Source of the DNA: Pseudorhodoplanes sinuspersici
GTDB lineage: Bacteria > Pseudomonadota > Alphaproteobacteria > Rhizobiales > Xanthobacteraceae
Length of the DNA: 64,000 bases
Assembly (NCBI RefSeq): GCF_002119765.1
Contig: NZ_CP021112.1
Coordinates: 5,636,501 to 5,700,500, forward strand
Reading direction: 5' to 3'
Shown here in pieces: positions 62,648 through 64,000 of this stretch. The position numbers and the translations under genes are program-made. Each line of letters begins with the position of its first letter. Position 1 is the first letter of the stretch. The notes beneath the pieces are model-generated. The model ran no database searches. It saw only the letters and a list, made by a program, of their open reading frames with translations, and was not told where the DNA came from.

Positions 62648-64000
62648 TTATTGAGCGGCTTCGACGCGCCCGAGATAGGCGGCTTCAAGCGCCGGATCGC
62701 TGGCGAGCGCCGCAGCGGTATCGGCGTGGACGATCTTGCCCGATTCAAGGACATAGCCGCGATCGACAACCGTCAGCGCCAGCGCGGCCATTTGATCCAC
62801 GAGAAGGATCGTCACGCCCTCATCGCGCAATTCGGCGAGCACATCGAACAATTCATTGATCATCGCCGGCGCAAGCCCGAGCGAAGGTTCATCCAGCAGC
62901 AGCACGCGCGGATTGGCCATCAGGCCTCGGGCGATGGCGAGCATCTGCTGCTCGCCGCCGGAGAGCAGACCTGCTCTGCTGGTGATGCGATCGCGCAAGC
63001 GCGGGAAGCGCTTGAGCAAGGCTTCGATCTCGTTATCGAGATCGGCGTCCTTGCGCGAGAAGGCGCCAAGCACGAGGTTGTCGCGCACATCGATTTCGCC
63101 GAAAACCTGGCGGCCCTCCGGCACGAGCGCGAGGCCAGCCCGCGCAATCCTGTAGGCTTCGAGTGCCTGGACCGCCTTGTCGTCAAGCACGATGTTGCCG
63201 TCCACCGGCCGCAGCAATCCGGACAAGGCGCGCATGATGGTCGACTTGCCGGCGCCGTTGGCACCCAGCAGCGCCACCATCTCGCCGGGTCGCACGTCGA
63301 AGGTGACATCGTCGAGCACCGGCGCCGCGCCATAGCCGGCGGTCAGTTTGACGACGGAGAGGATAGCATTCGCCTCCGGCTCGAATTCTGCTTTGCGCGG
63401 CCGCTCGCGCATGTCGCCGCCGCCGAGATACGCCTTCAGAACACGCGGATTGTGCCGCACTTCCGCCGCCGTTCCTCTCGCAATAACGGTCCCGGCATCC
63501 AGCACGACGACATGATCGGAGATGCTCATGACCATCGTCATGTCATGTTCTACGAGGATGACGGCGATGCCGAAATTCGCAATCTGGCGCAAAAGCTTCG
63601 TCAGACTGTCCTTGTCGGCCCGCATCAATCCCGCAGCGGGTTCATCCAGCAGCAGCACGTCCGGCCGGCATGCGAGCGCGCGGGCGATCTCGACCAGCCT
63701 GCGATCGACATGCGGCAGATCGCCGGCCGGCGTCGCCAGCGGCCCGAAATAGCCCACGAAAGCGAGCAAAGCCTCCGCCGCTTTATGCTCTTCGTTCTTG
63801 TCGCCTGACACGCCGAATTGTCCCCGGCGCAACGCGATCAGAACATTGTCCAGAACGCTCAATGAACCGAACAGCTTGGTCGTCTGATAAGTGCGGGCAA
63901 TCCCCGCTCGTGCGACTTTCCAGGCTGGCGCGCCTGCCAGTTCTTTGTCCCCGAGCCGCACCGAACCGGTATCGGCACGATAAAAGCCGCCGACAATATT
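62648..64000 (-). CDS. Branched-chain amino acid-type ABC ATPase, LivG-LivF fusion (5' end outside window)
   Basis: At least 450 aa with two ATPase domains. The N-terminal LivG-like part is cut by the window edge before its Walker A; visible are GFYRADTGSV, ARTYQTTKLFGSLSV, a variant signature LPHVDRRLVEIARAL and LLLDEPAAGL. The C-terminal LivF-like domain is complete: Walker A LGANGAGKST, RQVFGEIDVRDNL, signature LLSGGEQQML and Walker B LLLDEPSLGL. The first signature lacks the usual Gly of LSGGQ. The frame is open to the right end, so the start is outside. Permease and binding-protein genes are expected there. Confidence 0.88.
   Translation of the reverse strand, partial: NIVGGFYRADTGSVRLGDKELAGAPAWKVARAGIARTYQTTKLFGSLSVLDNVLIALRRGQFGVSGDKNEEHKAAEALLAFVGYFGPLATPAGDLPHVDRRLVEIARALACRPDVLLLDEPAAGLMRADKDSLTKLLRQIANFGIAVILVEHDMTMVMSISDHVVVLDAGTVIARGTAAEVRHNPRVLKAYLGGGDMRERPRKAEFEPEANAILSVVKLTAGYGAAPVLDDVTFDVRPGEMVALLGANGAGKSTIMRALSGLLRPVDGNIVLDDKAVQALEAYRIARAGLALVPEGRQVFGEIDVRDNLVLGAFSRKDADLDNEIEALLKRFPRLRDRITSRAGLLSGGEQQMLAIARGLMANPRVLLLDEPSLGLAPAMINELFDVLAELRDEGVTILLVDQMAALALTVVDRGYVLESGKIVHADTAAALASDPALEAAYLGRVEAAQ

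Overview
The window is a high-GC chromosomal segment that looks alphaproteobacterial, most likely Hyphomicrobiales near Bradyrhizobiaceae/Xanthobacteraceae. The support is gene content (TRAP, tripartite-tricarboxylate and Liv transporters, Rieske oxygenases, CoA ligases, a PraR/PhrR-like XRE regulator beside exopolysaccharide genes) and the intergenic palindromic repeats. This is inference: no rRNA, tRNA, phage genes, transposase or CRISPR array was seen.

Region 1 (0-16.9 kb) is a catabolic island with three transcription units. Two run leftward: an oligopeptide-type ABC importer followed by its GntR/FCD regulator (12.39 to 6.09 kb), and a catabolic unit of RutA-like flavin monooxygenase, acyl-CoA ligase, EthD-like protein and an HpcH aldolase fused to a metal-dependent cyclase (6.01 to 0.55 kb). 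One runs rightward (12.73 to 16.89 kb): an MDR oxidoreductase, a thiolase-like protein without the thiolase Cys and His, a DUF35 Zn-ribbon/OB domain fused to an SDR, and a second cyclase. Two 16-bp sites matching at 15 positions, centred on AGTATACT, lie before the monooxygenase gene and in the importer/MDR divergent region. They are probably the GntR operators and join the units into one regulon for an unidentified, perhaps CoA-activated, substrate. A Rieske oxygenase beta subunit sits at the left edge.

Region 2 (16.9-35.8 kb) holds a GFA-family protein and a Wzx/Wzy-type polysaccharide locus. It has a secreted GH5 hydrolase, methyltransferase, flippase, polymerase, glycosyltransferase, two regulators, wecC, wecB, a WecG/TagA transferase, a hexapeptide acetyltransferase, an initiating phosphoglycosyltransferase, a Wzc-like co-polymerase/kinase, an outer-membrane barrel and a Wza-like lipoprotein. 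The wecBC pair predicts ManNAcA in the polymer.

Region 3 (35.8-47 kb) has a TRAP transporter in one operon with a three-subunit molybdenum hydroxylase, a divergent VOC protein and tartrate-dehydratase-like enolase-superfamily enzyme, then a complete Rieske dioxygenase alpha/beta pair and a TetR regulator.

Region 4 (47-55.7 kb) is a full kdp potassium-uptake operon (27-aa membrane peptide, kdpF, A, B, C, D, E) ending in a PTS-Ntr EIIA-like gene.

Region 5 (55.7-64 kb) holds an orphan TctC-type binding protein opposite a salicylate-hydroxylase-like monooxygenase, a divergent SDR/AraC pair, a SnoaL-like protein, a cytosine-deaminase-like amidohydrolase and a LivG-LivF fusion cut by the window end.

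A structured repeat family occurs at 25.05, 55.40 and 61.29 kb, with a solo hairpin at 0.49 kb. Three of the four copies sit exactly at stop codons.
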